Shown: positions 34,404 through 47,582 of the stretch, piece by piece | Layout of the letters: each line of letters opens with the position of its first letter | Numbering within the stretch: the first letter of the stretch is position 1 | NCBI GenBank assembly: GCA_007258455.2 | Contig: VDFB02193867.1 | Location: 573,203,105 to 573,267,104 of the forward strand | Source: Sequoia sempervirens | Taxonomy: Eukaryota > Streptophyta > Pinopsida > Cupressales > Cupressaceae | Direction: 5' to 3' | DNA length: 64,000 nucleotides | Notes under the pieces: generated by a model | Told to the model about the DNA's origin: nothing | Seen by the model: the letters and a program-made list of their open reading frames with translations, nothing else | Databases searched by the model: none | Position numbers and translations under genes: made by a program

Positions 34404-37400
34404 TGTTACTAGATTTTCACCTATAGCTCAATTAGGCAAAGTTTATAGATTCAAATTAAACTAAGAAAGAGGTACATTTAAATCATTTTTACATTACATT
34501 CAGATGCATAAATGAAATAATCCAAAAAGATTGCAAATTACTGCATTCATACATATGCATATAAAAAAAGAAAGATTCAAATCTTTTCTGACCATAGTAA
34601 TCTTTATTGAATGTATAGGTGTACATTATCTCACACAAGCTGTGAGATTGACTTAGCTTATTCAATACAAACAAAGAAAAGTATATACATGAATAAGTAA
34701 AAGAAATGTGCATATAAAGAAGGAAACTATTCATTGCCTATGAATGACTGGTTTTGTTGTCCCATTTTGTCCTACTGCTATCCCAAGCTGCTTTTGTCCT
34801 TCCTAGCTTCATGTTGCCACTCGATCCTGCATTTGACATGAGCAATGATGTTAGAGCTATGCTCTAAGCAATGCAAAGTTTCCAACTTTACATGAACAAG
34901 TACTTATGCATGTATAAGCTAATCTCAATGTGCATTAAACAAGCAATACATACCTTGGATGTCCCAGAAAACCATTGAAGTCATCAAAAAATCCAAGATA
35001 TGCATTTTATTTCACTAATATATTCGCTTCATGTGTAGATACAGGTGCATTTGTGTTTCTGATCTATTCTATCAAATATCAACATGTGGGTTAAAATATG
35101 GCTCCCACAAGGATTGAGCCCAACATGTTGTTTTCTGTTGTTTATTCAAAGATACAAGAATGTGAAATCATTTAACTTATCAACCTTGAACATGTACTCA
35201 TCAAATTTGGAAGTGATTTATCAATATCACTATCTTAAATAACAAGTATTTACTCATTGAAATAGTGAAGAGATCATAAGAACAACATAATCATATAAAG
35301 GCATAGTGGTAGTTGTTACTTGCACCAAAAGGAAAGCAACCAAGATGATAGATCTCATAAAATTGATAGTGACTTGCAAGATTAATAGTGTACAATGTCA
35401 CAAAGGTAATCACAAAGATGGTAATCTATGGTGTGATTGGTGAAAAGATAGATCTCAGATCATGTAGTCAGTAAGAAAGTATTAAAGCAAAAATGAGATT
35501 AAGTAGAAAAGCAGTCTTGAACCCAAAAGTAACACATAATAGCGGTGCAAGAACAAAAATTAAAGACAAGTATTGAGCTTAGTCACAAGCCTTAAGGATT
35601 TTGACAAGATTAATATGTTTCAGTACCTAATGATTAAACATCTTGAAGGACAGTTCACAAGAATTTTTGCAAAAAAATCAATAGAATGCTAAGTTGAGGT
35701 GGCTGAGTAACAATCCCTGAGCTATGAAGCAAATCATAAGCTAACCATGGCAAGGAGCCAATACATGAAGTAGGAACTTAGTTAGTTCAACTTTTTTTCC
35801 TCTTGAGTATGTCAAAATGAGACTAATGATTAAGATTGTGAAAACTAAAAACAAGTACATATTAATTTTTCATGCTCACTATATTCTTGAGCAACTGATA
35901 AAGGAAGATGATATTTAAAAAGAGGCTTCAATGAGGACGATAGGGGAAACTACTGTACATGACAATGCTATGAAAGGACAGTCAACGTGATCAAGGAGCA
36001 GTGGTAATAACCATATGGCATTCCTCACATCTAAAGTTATTAACTATGAAATGGCTCAAGTAGAATTAAGAGAATGATCAAAGCATGACATGGTTCAAAG
36101 AGTAGTCTTGTGAAGGCAACAAATAATGTAGTTAAAATTCTTATATTGTGATTTCTAGAAATTCTATGAGGTTTCCCTATCAAACTTTTATTAAAACTAA
36201 AAAGAAACAAGTGTTACTGAAGTACCTAAACATAACATTGTTTGTTTTCAAGCAAGTTATTATGCTACAGGCTATGCCATGTGAGCTACGGGAAGTGAAG
36301 TCATCTTGTAAAAGTATCAACTTCAATGAGGACGAAGCAAGGGTTATAATGAAATACCCAGGAAAGTGTATGAAGCATTAAAGAAATCTGGTGGCTGCAA
36401 CCTATTCTAATGAAACGCATTGAAAGCATTGAAGGAGAAACCCAAACCCTCAGTCATGAGAAATTCATACAAAATATATATTATGGCTACTAAATCCATC
36501 TGGGTTTTTTTAATTTTTATGATATGAGTTTCTACTTTCATAATGGAGTGAATATATGGAAATCATAGTGAAGATTACAAGAAAAGCCGAAGATAGCTAT
36601 GGAGGAACACAAAGAAAATACAAAGGAAGTATGTATTCATCTTTTCATTTAAATAAGCTCAATATGAGCTTATTAATGAATAATAATACAAAAAATGAAA
36701 GAATGAGAGCTTACCCTATCGCTGCTTTGAAGGAGTAAAAGAATGGCTGCATGTTTTACCCAAAGATTCCAACTCAAAGAACAAAACTCTCAATGGTGGC
36801 CATAGTAACAACACAACAAAAAAATAAATTTTATGAGAAAGGCCGCAACTTAAAAACTTTCAAAAGATTTTTAGAGTGGGGAATTTCTAGATTCCTTGAT
36901 AAAATCATACTTACATGCTTTAAACTGGTGAGTATCTGGAGGAAAATCAACAAAAAATATAGGTAAAATGCTTATTTCTAGCTACAAAATCCGCCATTAA
37001 AGACCTATAGGAAGCTTCTGTGAAACTCTCATCACTAGTGACGGGTCAAGCTTCAACTAGAAGCTTCTTACAAAATGAATGATGAAGTTTCATTTCTTTT
37101 GTTTAGGGTTTGTTACCCTAAGGAAAGTGTCGATAGAAGATTGGCATTTTTGCCATTTCTTTTATTTAAAATGATGCAACTAATGCCCCACGGGCCATGT
37201 CTTATGTCTTGGCATTTCAACATGAAATATGATTTAGGCATTTCAATATGAAATGTGACTTAGCATTTTTAGTCACATTTTTTGACTTAGCAAGTTTTGC
37301 TATTATCATGGCTGATGCATAGAGATGGAGTTTTGTATTTTTTTGCATTTATTATATATTGTAAATGATTAATCTAAATGATAGTTTATAAATCATTTAG

Positions 37401-38394
37401 TTTAAATCATTATCTTTTAAATGTAAAATAGAAGCATGTGCTATATGACTAAGTCATGGGTGGATGAAGGAGAGATAATTATCTATTTCTATTGCTTTGA
37501 GAGCTTTTGGGAGTGCTTTGAGTTATCTTCCAACATGAGGAGGAAATTTAGGAGTAATTCATCACTTTGTCGAGAGAATATAGGATTTTTGTTTCCATTT
37601 ACAACATTTTTAGAGGTGTTTTATGGTTTGATTGAGTCTTGCATGACTTTTTCATCCAACATGAGCTCTTTTTGAGAGAATATTTTAGGCTTTTGAAGGA
37701 CATCCGACCCAAGAAGTTTCTATAACCTATTTTGGTGGAGCTTGGCTACTTATGGCTTTTGTAACTCATATTGAGGGAGTTCTTATGCAATTTCTGGAGA
37801 GAGATACTTTTGCAGCCTTTGACAGTTTGAGCACGTTTTGTAACTCATTCAGAGTATGATTTATAAAATATACCTTGGATACCATTGGTGATCTTATTTT
37901 TCCTTCTTGTTCTTGCCTATAACTTTGTCTCCTGTATCATGCCTTTTCTACAAAAGTGAGGTGATGTAGGTTATAAATTGTGTTTTAAAATTGCATATGA
38001 ACCTTTTGAATTATGAAAGTTACCTTTCCTTCTTGAAAGAGTATGTAAATCAAACCTTTTTATAAAATATTCATGCATAAACTTATAGTAACATGTTGTG
38101 CAATTCAATATATATCATTAACATTCGAGTGTATGCCAATCTAAATGTTTCATAGCTCTTATTAGTTTGGTGTATCACCCAATTTTTTTCATTTTTACTA
38201 TTTCATTTTCAGCAATCCTTCTTCCCTTTTCCCTTCAAAAATTTAGTGGTTTAGGTGATATAACCAGCTAGGAAGCTGACCTATCTGGAGATTCACTTCA
38301 ATCATTAGGTTCCCCACAACCTAGAAGTGTTTCCATGTTTCTCTAGCTAACTGAGTTTCACAACTTAGTTTGGGTGCAAGCTTGGGAGATAAAA
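34404..38394 (+). repeat. LARD 5' LTR
   Basis: 3991 bp. It starts TGTTACTAGATTTTCACC and ends GGAGATAAAA (TAACA in the 3' copy, so one base of the end has mutated). Nine differences from the 3' LTR were counted in the first 120 bp, eight of them transitions. A ~58-bp segment present in the 3' LTR at about 44760-44818 is absent here near 37917. Short frames such as 36148-36381 are repeated in the other LTR and are not genes. Confidence 0.93.
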
Positions 38395-38420
38395 ATTTTG
38401 GCACCCGGTGGGACCTGAGC
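38395..38420 (+). other. Probable primer binding site region of the LARD
   Basis: ATTTTGGCACCCGGTGGGAC follows the 5' LTR directly. TGGCRCC-type sequences at this place are typical of gypsy elements. The matching tRNA was not determined. Confidence 0.6.
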
Positions 38421-38604
38421 ATCAACATACATTGCTGCTGTCTGGTGTGTACAATAGTAGTTTCTTCCTTTGGAGGCAATTTTCCACACACCTGGCGACT
38501 CTAGAAGAATATTTATTTGTTTCAAGTAGACAGGTGTTGGTATGTTTCAACATTGTTAAATGAAGGTCTTTTTCCTAATTTTGAAGCTTCTTGAATGAAG
38601 GAGT

Positions 38605-40791
38605 ATGTCTTTTTTTCATGGAAGCATGGATTGTCATCCTCCATTCCATGAAAATCTTGCTTATGTGCCCTCTTACCAACCACATGAGTCTGAATGCACT
38701 GTTGGTCTTGTCCTCAATAACCTAAAAATAGTAGATGACCAACAAGTTCAATATGCTATCCACCCACCCACCCTTGCTAGTCCTAGTTGGAAGCCTCTGC
38801 ATGCTCATAATCAACCTCAAGAGCACCCCTACTAGAGTGTATTAGGTCTGATCCAACAATTTGATCACATGTTGTGGGAACTGAGCCAAAGTCTTGACTG
38901 TATGAAGATTAATGATATTAGTAGGGCCTTCTCACACATGAATAGGTTGTTGGTTGATATCAAGAAGTAGAAAAAGATCATTATGCAACAGTAAGAAATG
39001 GTTGAACAAGCCTATTTTTATGATCAAGAGTTGAAGATACAAAGGATGCAGTTTGAAGAAGGTCTTGAAAGGGGAGATAGTTGCTAAGGAGGGACAAATG
39101 AAGTTTTTTTTTGCACGAGTGCAAAGCAGTCAGGTTTACTCAGAGTATTAATGCCAACTACATGAGAATTTTTTTTTAAAGTAGAGAGCTACTTCAAAAG
39201 AAGAACAAATTCAAGCAACTCCTACTCTTCTAGAGCATCCCATTAACCAACACTTGACTCACTCAACATTGAGGAAACTAGAAATATAAACTTGTTGCAT
39301 TTAACTATGGAAGAATATAGATTAGAATAGAAAAGGATTAAACAAGAAGACACTTGTTCAGAAGAATCCTTGACTGTTCTAACCAATCAACAAGATCAAC
39401 AAAGTAAGTCTTCTAATTCTTCAAATAAGCTCCCTAAGTTTGAAAATCCAAATTTTAGGAGTTATCATCCTATGCAAAAGCCTATTGTTGAGAAAACTCA
39501 GTCCATCATCCCTAAAGAGTAGTATTTTCAATTTCAAAGTCATCCTAGTCAGAAAACAAAAGAAGATTTTGAGGTAGAGGAGACTCTTTTGGGTGTAGAT
39601 ACACTTGAGCATGAGGTTCAAAATGAAAAATCAGGGCTGTTACAATTGATTGATGAATAGAGCCAGTTAGGACAACAAAGTTCTAAACAAGAAATGACAA
39701 CTAAATAGGGAGTTATATCACATTCGTTTAATGAGCTTTCTAGTTTTGTTGAACAAAATGATGAAACCCTGACTAATTTATTTTATGAACTTCCTGGTTT
39801 TGTTAATGAGGTTGAAGAAAGCATGTCTAAACAACCATTAATGACAGATTTTGAACAACAAAAAGATGAATATCTCAATGATAGGGCATTCTTCCATCAA
39901 GATGAGCATGACCAACAAAAGCATATTTTGAAAGCTATGAGTACTCCTTTAAATATTTAGAGAAAAAATCATGAAGTTGATATGGGACATGTTATGCATG
40001 AGAGAGCTAACCATGAACTTGAAGAGGACATGTTCTCAAGTATAATAGAGGATTTTGGTTTAGGACTTGATGTTAAGCTATCTATTTCTAAATCTGTAAA
40101 GTGTGAACAACATATAGATGCAAAAAAGCAAAAAATTTTCTTCCCTCAAGAGTGTCATCCTGAGGAAAACAATAGTCCTCCTATCATTAAAGGTACTGTG
40201 CAAAATGATGAGGATTTGTTTTGGGATGACCTGGAGATTTTCATTTCAAGCTTGGATAATAATCTGTCTTTTAGTGAAGTGCATCAGGTAGATATCAGTA
40301 TATCAAATGAAATAGAGCCTGAACTTCAAGTCCTTATAGATTTATTTGATGAGCTTCCTAGTTTTGTGGAGGAAACTGAAGGAAAAGTTATGATACAATC
40401 CCAAATGCCAAGTGTTGATCAACATACTAAGGAATATGATGGTGGTGTGTTGATCAATATGTAGACAACTCAAGACAACCAAGACTTGACAACATTTGAC
40501 CAACTTGATAGGTTGGATGGAGCAGACATTTCATTAACATCTGAGCCAATTCATTCAAAGGAGATTGACATTCTGCAAGACAAAGAAGAAGCAGATTTTC
40601 AAAAAGAAATCAATATTAAGAGCAAAGGGTTTATCCTTTCCAGAGGATTCCCAATTAAAGATTTGATTAACAAAGTGCCAAGGAGAGTAGAGTGTGCCAT
40701 TGTTCCAGAAAAGGATGATGCAGTTACAACATTGGAACAAAAAGATTTACACTTATCCATTTGCAGACACCAATTTTTACGATCAATTTGA
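38605..40791 (+). pseudogene. LARD internal coding remnant of unknown function
   Basis: Coding-like sequence runs across most of the internal region, starting MSFFHGSMDCHPPFHENLAY at 38605. It continues in broken frames to 39960, then in a 160-codon frame from 39982 and a 101-codon frame from 40486 (separated by one TAG at 40462). The protein is acidic and glutamine-rich. A motif LFDELPSFVEE (40340s) recurs as FNELSSFVEQ and LFYELPGFVNE (39725-39810), indicating internal repeats. No zinc knuckle, protease, RT or integrase motif is present. It may be a diverged gag-like or structural protein kept by the LARD family, but I cannot name it. Confidence 0.5.
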
Positions 40792-41236
40792 AATGGTATG
40801 TGGATCTATCCTTATCTTTCTAAGTGTTCTGCAACTAGTATGGGCATTTTTTCTCTTTTGTCATGTTTTGTCTGCAAGTCATCAACTTGCAATTCATCTT
40901 TTATTGGTCAAGAGTGGTAGTTATTTCACAAAGCCGGTGAATGGTTTTTTTTTACCAGCTTCTTTGTTGGTTAGTTTAAGTTAGCATAGGTTTCAATTCC
41001 ATGCAAGTTCTATTTCTCTAAGTGCTTTTAGCACAATTAGATAGTTTCCCTTCTGCATTTTTATTTTTGAATAAATTCCATGTGCCATGCATACTCTCCA
41101 ATTTGAGTTACATAAGTTTTGAGTCTATTTTATAAGTCATGAGCCTAGTTTCTGAGTGACTTCGTGCCCAAGGATACATCTAGGCAACTGGTGAAAGTGT
41201 TTAGCAGGCAAACATACAACAAATGTCGCCAAAAAA

Positions 41237-44200
41237 TGTTACCAGATTTTCACCTATAGCTCAATTAGGTAGAGCTTATAGATTTGAATTAAACTGAGAA
41301 AGAGGTACATTTAAATCATTTTTACATTACAATTAGATGCATAAATGAAATAATCCAAAAAGATTGCAAATTACTGCATTCATACATATGCATGTAACAA
41401 AAGAAAGATTCAAATCTTTTCTGAACATAGTAATATTTATTGAATGTATAAGTGTACATTATCTCACACAAGTTATGAGATTGATTTAGCTTATTCAATA
41501 CAAACAAAGAAAAGTATATACATGAATAAGTAAAAGAAATGTGCATATAAAGAAGGAAACCAGTCATTGCCTATGAATGACTGGTTTTGTTGTCCCATCT
41601 TGTCCTGTTGCTGTCCTGAGCTGATTTTGTCCTTGCTAGCTTCAAGTTGCTACTAGATCTTGCATTTGACATGAGCAATGATGTTAGAGCTATGCTCTAA
41701 GCAATGGAAATTTTCCAACTTTACATGAACAAGTAATTATGCATGTATAAACTTATCTCAATGTGTATTAAACAAGAAATACATACCTTGGATGTCCCAG
41801 AAAACCATTGAAGTCATAAAAAACATCCAAGATATGCATTTTATTTCACTAACATATTTGCTTCATGTGCAGATACAGGTGCATATGTGTTTTTGATCTA
41901 TTCTATCAAATATCAACATGTGGGTCAAAATGTGGCTCCCACAAGGGTTGAGCCCAACATGTTGTTTTCTATTATTTATTCAAAGAGATAGGAATGTGAA
42001 ATCATTTCACTTATCAACCTTGAATAGGTAGTCATCAACTTTGGAAGTGAGTTTTCAATATCACTATCTTAAATAACAAGTATTTTCTCATTGAAACAGT
42101 GAAGAGATCATAAGAACAACATAATCATATAAAGGCATAGTGGCAGTTGTTACTTGCGCCAAAAGAACAACAACCAAGATGATAGATCTCATAAAATTGA
42201 TAGTGAATTGCAAGATTAACAATGTACAATGTCACAAAGGTAATCACAAAGATGGTAATCTATGGTGTGATTGTTGAAAAGATAGACCACAGATCATGTA
42301 GTCAGTAAGAATGTATTAAAGCAAAAATGAGATTAAGTAGAAAAGCAGTCTTGAACCCAAAAGTAACACATAATAGTGGTGCAAGAACACAAATTAAAGA
42401 CAAGTATTGAGCTTAGTCACAAGCCTTAAGGATTTTGACAAGATTAATATGTTTCATTACCCAATGATTAAACATCTTGAAGGACAGTTCACAAGACTTT
42501 TTGCAAAACTAAAATTAGTAGAATGCTAAGTTAAGGTGGCTGAGTAACAATCCTTGAGCTATGAAGAAAATCATAAGCTAACCATGGCAAGGAGCCAAGA
42601 CATGAAGCAAGAACTTAATTCAACTTTGTTTCCTCTTGAGTATGTCAAAATGAGACTAATGATTAAGATTGTGAAGACTAAAAACAAGTACATATTAATT
42701 TTTCATGCTCACTATATTCTTGAGCAACTGATAAAGGAAGATGATCTTTAAAAAGAGGCTTCAATGAGGATGATAGGGGAAACTACTGTACATGACAATG
42801 CTATGAAAGGACAGTCAACATGATCAAGGAGCAGTGTCAATAACCAGATGACATTCCTCACATCTATAGTTATTAACTATGAAATGGCTTGGGCAAAATT
42901 AAGAGAATGATCAAAGCATGGCATGGTTCAAAAAGTAGTCTTGTGAAGGTAGCAGATAAAGTAGTTAACATTCTCATATTGCGATTTCCAGAAATTCTAT
43001 GAGGTTTCCCTATCAAACTTTTATTAAAACTAAAAAGAAACAAGTGTTACTAAAGTGCCTAAACATAACATTGTTTGTTTTCAAGCAAGTTATTATGCTA
43101 CAGGCTATGCCATGTGAGCTACGGGAAGTGAAGTCATCTTGTAAAAGTATCAACTTCAATGAGGCCGAAGCAAGGGTTATAATGAAATACCTAGGAAAGT
43201 GTATGAAGCATTAAAGAAATCTAGTGGTTGTAGCCTATTCTAATGAAACACGTTAAAAGCATTGAAGGAGAAACCTAAACCCTCGGTCATGAGAAATTCA
43301 TACAGAATATATATTATGGCTACTAAATCCATCTGGGTTTTTTATTTTTATGATATGAGTTTCTACTTTTAGAATGGAGCAAATATATATGGAAATCATA
43401 GTGAAGATTACAAGAAAAGCCGAAGATAGCTATGGAGGAACACAACACAAATACAAAGGAAGTATGTATTCATAATTTCATTTAAATGAGCTCAATACGA
43501 GCTTATTAATGAATAATAATACAAAAAATGAAAGAATGAGAGCTTACCCTATTGCTGCTTTGAAGGAGTAAAAGAATGGCCGTAGGTTTTACCTAGAGAT
43601 TCCAACTCAAGAACAAAACTCTCAATGGCGGCCATAGTAACAACACAATAGAAAAATAAAGTTTATGAGAAAGGCCGCAACTTAAAAAATTTCAAAAGCT
43701 TTTTAGAGTGGGGAATTTCTAGATTCCTTGATACAATCATACTTACATGCTTTAAACCGGTGAGTATCTAGAGGAAAATCAACAAAAAATACAAGTAAAA
43801 TGCTTCTGTGTAGCCATATAATCTGCCATTAAAGACCTATAGGAAGATTCTATGAAACTCTCATCATTGGCGATGGGTCAAACTTCAGCTAGAAGATTCT
43901 TACAAAATGAATGATGAAGTTTCATTTCTTTTGTTTAGGGTTTGTTACCCTAAGACAAGTGCTGATAGAAGATTGGCATTTTTTCCATTTCTTTTATTTA
44001 AAATGATGCAACTAATGCCCCATGGGCCATGTCTTATGTCTTGGAATTTCAACATGAAATATGACTTAGGCATTTCAATATGAAATGTGACTTAACAATT
44101 TTAGTCACATTTTTTGACTTAGCAAGTTTTGTTATTATCATGGCTGATGCATAGAGATGGAGTTTTGTATTTTTTACATTTATTATATATTGTAAATGAT

Positions 44201-45296
44201 TAATCTAAATGATAGTTTATAAATCATTTTGTTTAAATCATTATCTTTTAAATGCAAAATAGAAGCATGTGTTATATGACTAAGTCATGGATGGGTGAAG
44301 GAGAGATAGTTATCTATTTTTGTTGCTTTGAGAGCTTTTATGAGTGCTTTGAGTTGTTTTCCAACATGAGGAGGAGATTTAGGAGTGATTCATCACTTTG
44401 TTGAGATAATATAGGCTTTTTGTTTCCATTTAGAGCATTTTTAGAGGTGTTTATGGTTTGATTAAGTCTTGCATGACTTTTTCATCCAACATGAGTTGTT
44501 TTTGAGAGAATATAGGTGCTATATTTTAGGCTTTTGAAGGACATCCGACCCAAGAAGTTTCCATAATTTTTTTTGGTGGAGCTTGGATACTTATGGCTTT
44601 TGTAACTCATATTGAGGGAGTTCTTCTTATGCAATTTCTGGAGAGAGAGACTTTTGCAGTCCTTTGATAGTTTGAGCATGCTTTGTAACTCATTCAGAGT
44701 ATGATATACAAAATATACCTTGGATACCATTGGTGATCTTATGTTTCCTTCTTGTTCTTGCAAGCATTGTGTATTATCATGTGATTGATCAAGTTATTTG
44801 TGAGATCTTTTTATTTCCCTATAACTTTGTCTCATGTATCATGCCTTTTATGCAAAAGTGAGGTTATGCAGGTTATAAATTATGTTTTAAAATTGCATAT
44901 GAGCCTTTTGAATTGTGAAAGTTACCTTTCCTTCTTGAAATAGTATGTAAATCAAACCTTTTTATAAAACATTCATGCATAAACTTATAGTAACATGTTG
45001 TGCAATTCAATAAATATCATCAACATTCAAGTGTATGCCAATCTGAATGTTTCATAGCTCTTATTAGTTTGGTGTATCACCCAATTTTTTCCATTTTTAG
45101 TATTTCATTTTTAGCAATCCTTCTTCCCTTTTCCCTTCAAAAAGTCAGTGGTTTAGGTGATATAACTAGCTAAGAAGCTGTCCTATCCAAATATTCACTT
45201 CAATCATTAGGTTCCCCACAACCTAGAAGTGTTTCCATGTTTCTTTAGCTAGCTGAGTTTCACAACTCAGTTCGGGTGCAAACTTAGGAGATAACA
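41237..45296 (+). repeat. LARD 3' LTR
   Basis: 4060 bp. It starts TGTTACCAGATTTTCACC and ends GGAGATAACA, followed by the TTACC duplication. It is collinear with the 5' LTR apart from small indels. Confidence 0.93.
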
Positions 45297-46140
45297 TTAC
45301 CTTTTGTACAATAGGAACCCAAATTCTTTATCCTTTCACACCATAACTACATTCGATGAAGATACATTTCAAAACCTTGTTCTCCAACTTTATTTGCTTC
45401 TCCTTTGGAACATGTGCATATGCCTCGCAACCAAAAAATCTAAGATGTCTTAATGAAGGCTTGTGACCCGACCATGCCTCTATAGGCGTCTTATCAACAA
45501 GAGTTGATGTAGGAGACCTATTAATCAGGTAACAAGTAGTGGCAACAACTTCAACCCAAAACCTTTGTTCTAAACCAACACCACTCAACATACTCCTAGC
45601 CTTCTCCATCAGTGTCATGTTCATTCTTTCTACAACTCCATTCTATTGTAGAGAATACATAGTTGTCTTCTACCTATGAATACTACAATATTTACAGAAT
45701 CTATCAAAATCATTAGAGAAAAAATCACCACCATTATTAGTTCTCAAACATTTTATTTTCTTTCCAGTCTACAACTCAACCATTGCTTTAAATTCTTTAA
45801 ATTGACTAAAAAATTTAGATTTACTCTTTATAAAATATACCCATGTCCTACTATAATCATTAATAAATGAAACATAATATGTGGATTTTACAATTGAAGA
45901 AACATCTACAAGACAAAACACATCAAAATGAATAAGATCCAATACACCATAAGATTTATGAGAACTCAAGTAAAATTGAATGTGGTTTTGTTTTCCATAA
46001 ATGCAATGTTCAGAGAAATCAAATTCAAGATTACAATCTGACAGACCTTCAACAAGGTTTTTACTTTTCAAGGTCCTTAGACCCTTTTCTCCAATGTGGC
46101 CAAGTCTCTGGTGCCATAACATAGTTTTCTCTACGAGTAA
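45297..46140 (-). pseudogene. Copia integrase
   Basis: From about 46125 the minus strand reads MLWHQRLGHIGEKGLRTLKS and EHCIYGKQNHIQF (GAG-pre-integrase H..C zinc-binding block; the first Cys of the CxxC pair is Ser). It continues LDLIHFDVF, STYYVSFINDYSRTWVYFIK, TNNGGDFFSNDF and NGVVERMNMTLMEKARSML. It ends with WVEVVATTCYLINRSP, FFGCEAYAHVPKEKQIKLEN, and RIWVPIVQK at the LARD junction. This is the standard copia order. Changes at catalytic positions (FINDYS instead of FIDDYS), frameshifts and a stop after the VKG segment show it is dead. Confidence 0.9.
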
Positions 46141-46405
46141 CTTTGATTAAGAAGAAAGAGCACCCTTGGGTACCCAAAATCCATGACCATTTGCTAAAGG
46201 TGAAACCCTCACTTCTTCCACATACTTGATTTTCATGGAAGTACTATTGCATGCTCAACAATGCATGCATCAAGCTTATACAATGTGCCATATCTGACAC
46301 CTCTATCAATCACCATAGCACCTTTAACCATCTTGCATCTTGCATCAGAAAATACTACCTCCATACCTACATCTATTAGTTTGCTCACATATAACAAATT
46401 TTGTG

Positions 46406-46630
46406 CTAATCCAGGGATGTGCAACAAACCATTAATCCTTTTATTCTACCATCATGAAACTTGATTTTAACTTTACCATAGCCAGCAATATTTAAATAAT
46501 AATCATCATTCAAGTACACCTTACTTCCATCAAATTCTTCATATTCAAAAAACCAATCTCTATTAAAGGTCATATGGAAAGATGCACCTGAGTCAATTAA
46601 CCATGCATCATTACTTGCATGAGTTGCCAA
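46406..46630 (-). pseudogene. Copia protease
   Basis: The frame contains NDAWLIDSGASFHMTFNRDW, the aspartic protease active-site block (D-S-G) of copia elements, followed by YLNIAGYGKVKIKFHDG. This enzyme would cut the polyprotein. It lies between the gag zinc knuckle and integrase, the copia gene order. The frame between 46406 and integrase is broken. Confidence 0.85.
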
Positions 46631-46632
46631 AG

Positions 46633-47459
46633 CTACAATGAATGCATCACCATCTTACTTCTTAGACTCAAAATTAGAATCAAATTTCTTCTTTTTATTC
46701 TTTTTTTATTCTTTGCAGTCCTTACAAACATGTCCAAGCTTACCATAGTTCCAACAAACAACTTTGGACTTTCCAGGAGATTTGGATCTCCCTTTCGACT
46801 TGGATTTATAATGCTTCTCATTCTTCTTACCTTTTTCCTTAGGTTTTCCATGAACATTTAGGGCCTTCTTGGCACTGATGGATACCTTCCTCCTCATCTC
46901 TTTAGAAAGCAAAAAACCCACCACATCTTCAATCTTCAATATAACGTAAGTACTCCTAATAACCGTAACAAGAGAATCCCACGAATCAGGCAAAGAACAA
47001 AGTAAGATCTGACATTTCTCTTTCTCATCCATTTTGACACTAATTGATGCCAACTGAGCTACCAGCATATTGAATGCTTCCAAGTGGTCTATTAATTTTC
47101 CACCCTCTTCCATTCTCAAGGAATACAATTTCTTCCTCAAGAAAATCTTGTTCACTAAAGATTTGGCTTGATACATCTCACCAAGCTTCTTCCATAGTTT
47201 CTATGTGTATTGTCTCTTCATGGAAATTGATTAAAATAGGCTACCAAGCATAATCTAATTAGACCCTTGGCTTTATGGTCCATAACATTATATTAAGAAA
47301 CCTGAGTAGGATTTGTAGGCCTTGTAGGCCTTGAAACATTCTTATCAATAGCATCCCACAAATCTCGATCTATCAACAAATCCTCCATCTACAACTTCCA
47401 CATTTCAATTTATTTCCAAACAATTTATCCACCTCTATTCTCCCTAATGAACTCGCCAT
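46633..47459 (-). pseudogene. Copia gag
   Basis: The ATG at 47459 starts MASSLGRIEVDKLFGNK. After a frameshift the reading gives FEMWKL(stop)MEDLLIDRDLWD and AIDKNVSRPT. The open frame 47176-46706 contains LRMEEGGKLIDHLEAFNMLV, the gag capsid-like block of the UBN2 type. It ends in a basic stretch and a zinc knuckle reading CWNYGKLGHVCKDC, in which the second zinc ligand Cys has become Tyr. Gag forms the retrotransposon particle and binds its RNA. The zinc knuckle defect and frame breaks show decay. Confidence 0.88.
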
Positions 47460-47568
47460 ATTAAAATTCTTGCAACAAGATCACGAAGTATCTTCTACAC
47501 AAGCTCCCACTCAAATTTGGATTAGTTCAAAAAATCCAACAACCCATAATTGAAACCAAAGGTGATCA

Positions 47569-47582
47569 AGCGCTAATACCAC
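47569..47582 (-). other. Copia primer binding site
   Basis: On the minus strand, GTGGTATTAGCGC directly follows the LTR end (CCTTACCA). It is close to TGGTATCAGAGC, the initiator tRNA-Met complement used by most plant copia elements. Confidence 0.75.

Larger units (their letters stand above)
34404..45296 (+). mobile_element. Gypsy-type LARD nested in the copia element
   Basis: Two ~4-kb direct repeats (34404-38394 and 41237-45296) flank a 2.84-kb internal region. Ends are TGTTA...TAACA, and the flanks carry a perfect 5-bp duplication TTACC. Removing the element restores the copia integrase-to-RT linker (RIWVPIVQK | VIHSRSVIF). The internal region has a PBS-like start but no protease, RT or integrase, so this is a large retrotransposon derivative that would depend on another element's enzymes. 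Confidence 0.93.

Noticed and set aside
36148..36381. Frame repeated almost identically at 42999-43214, as a duplicated gene
   Set aside because: Both lie at matching places in the two LARD LTRs. The similarity reflects the LTR pair, not a gene.
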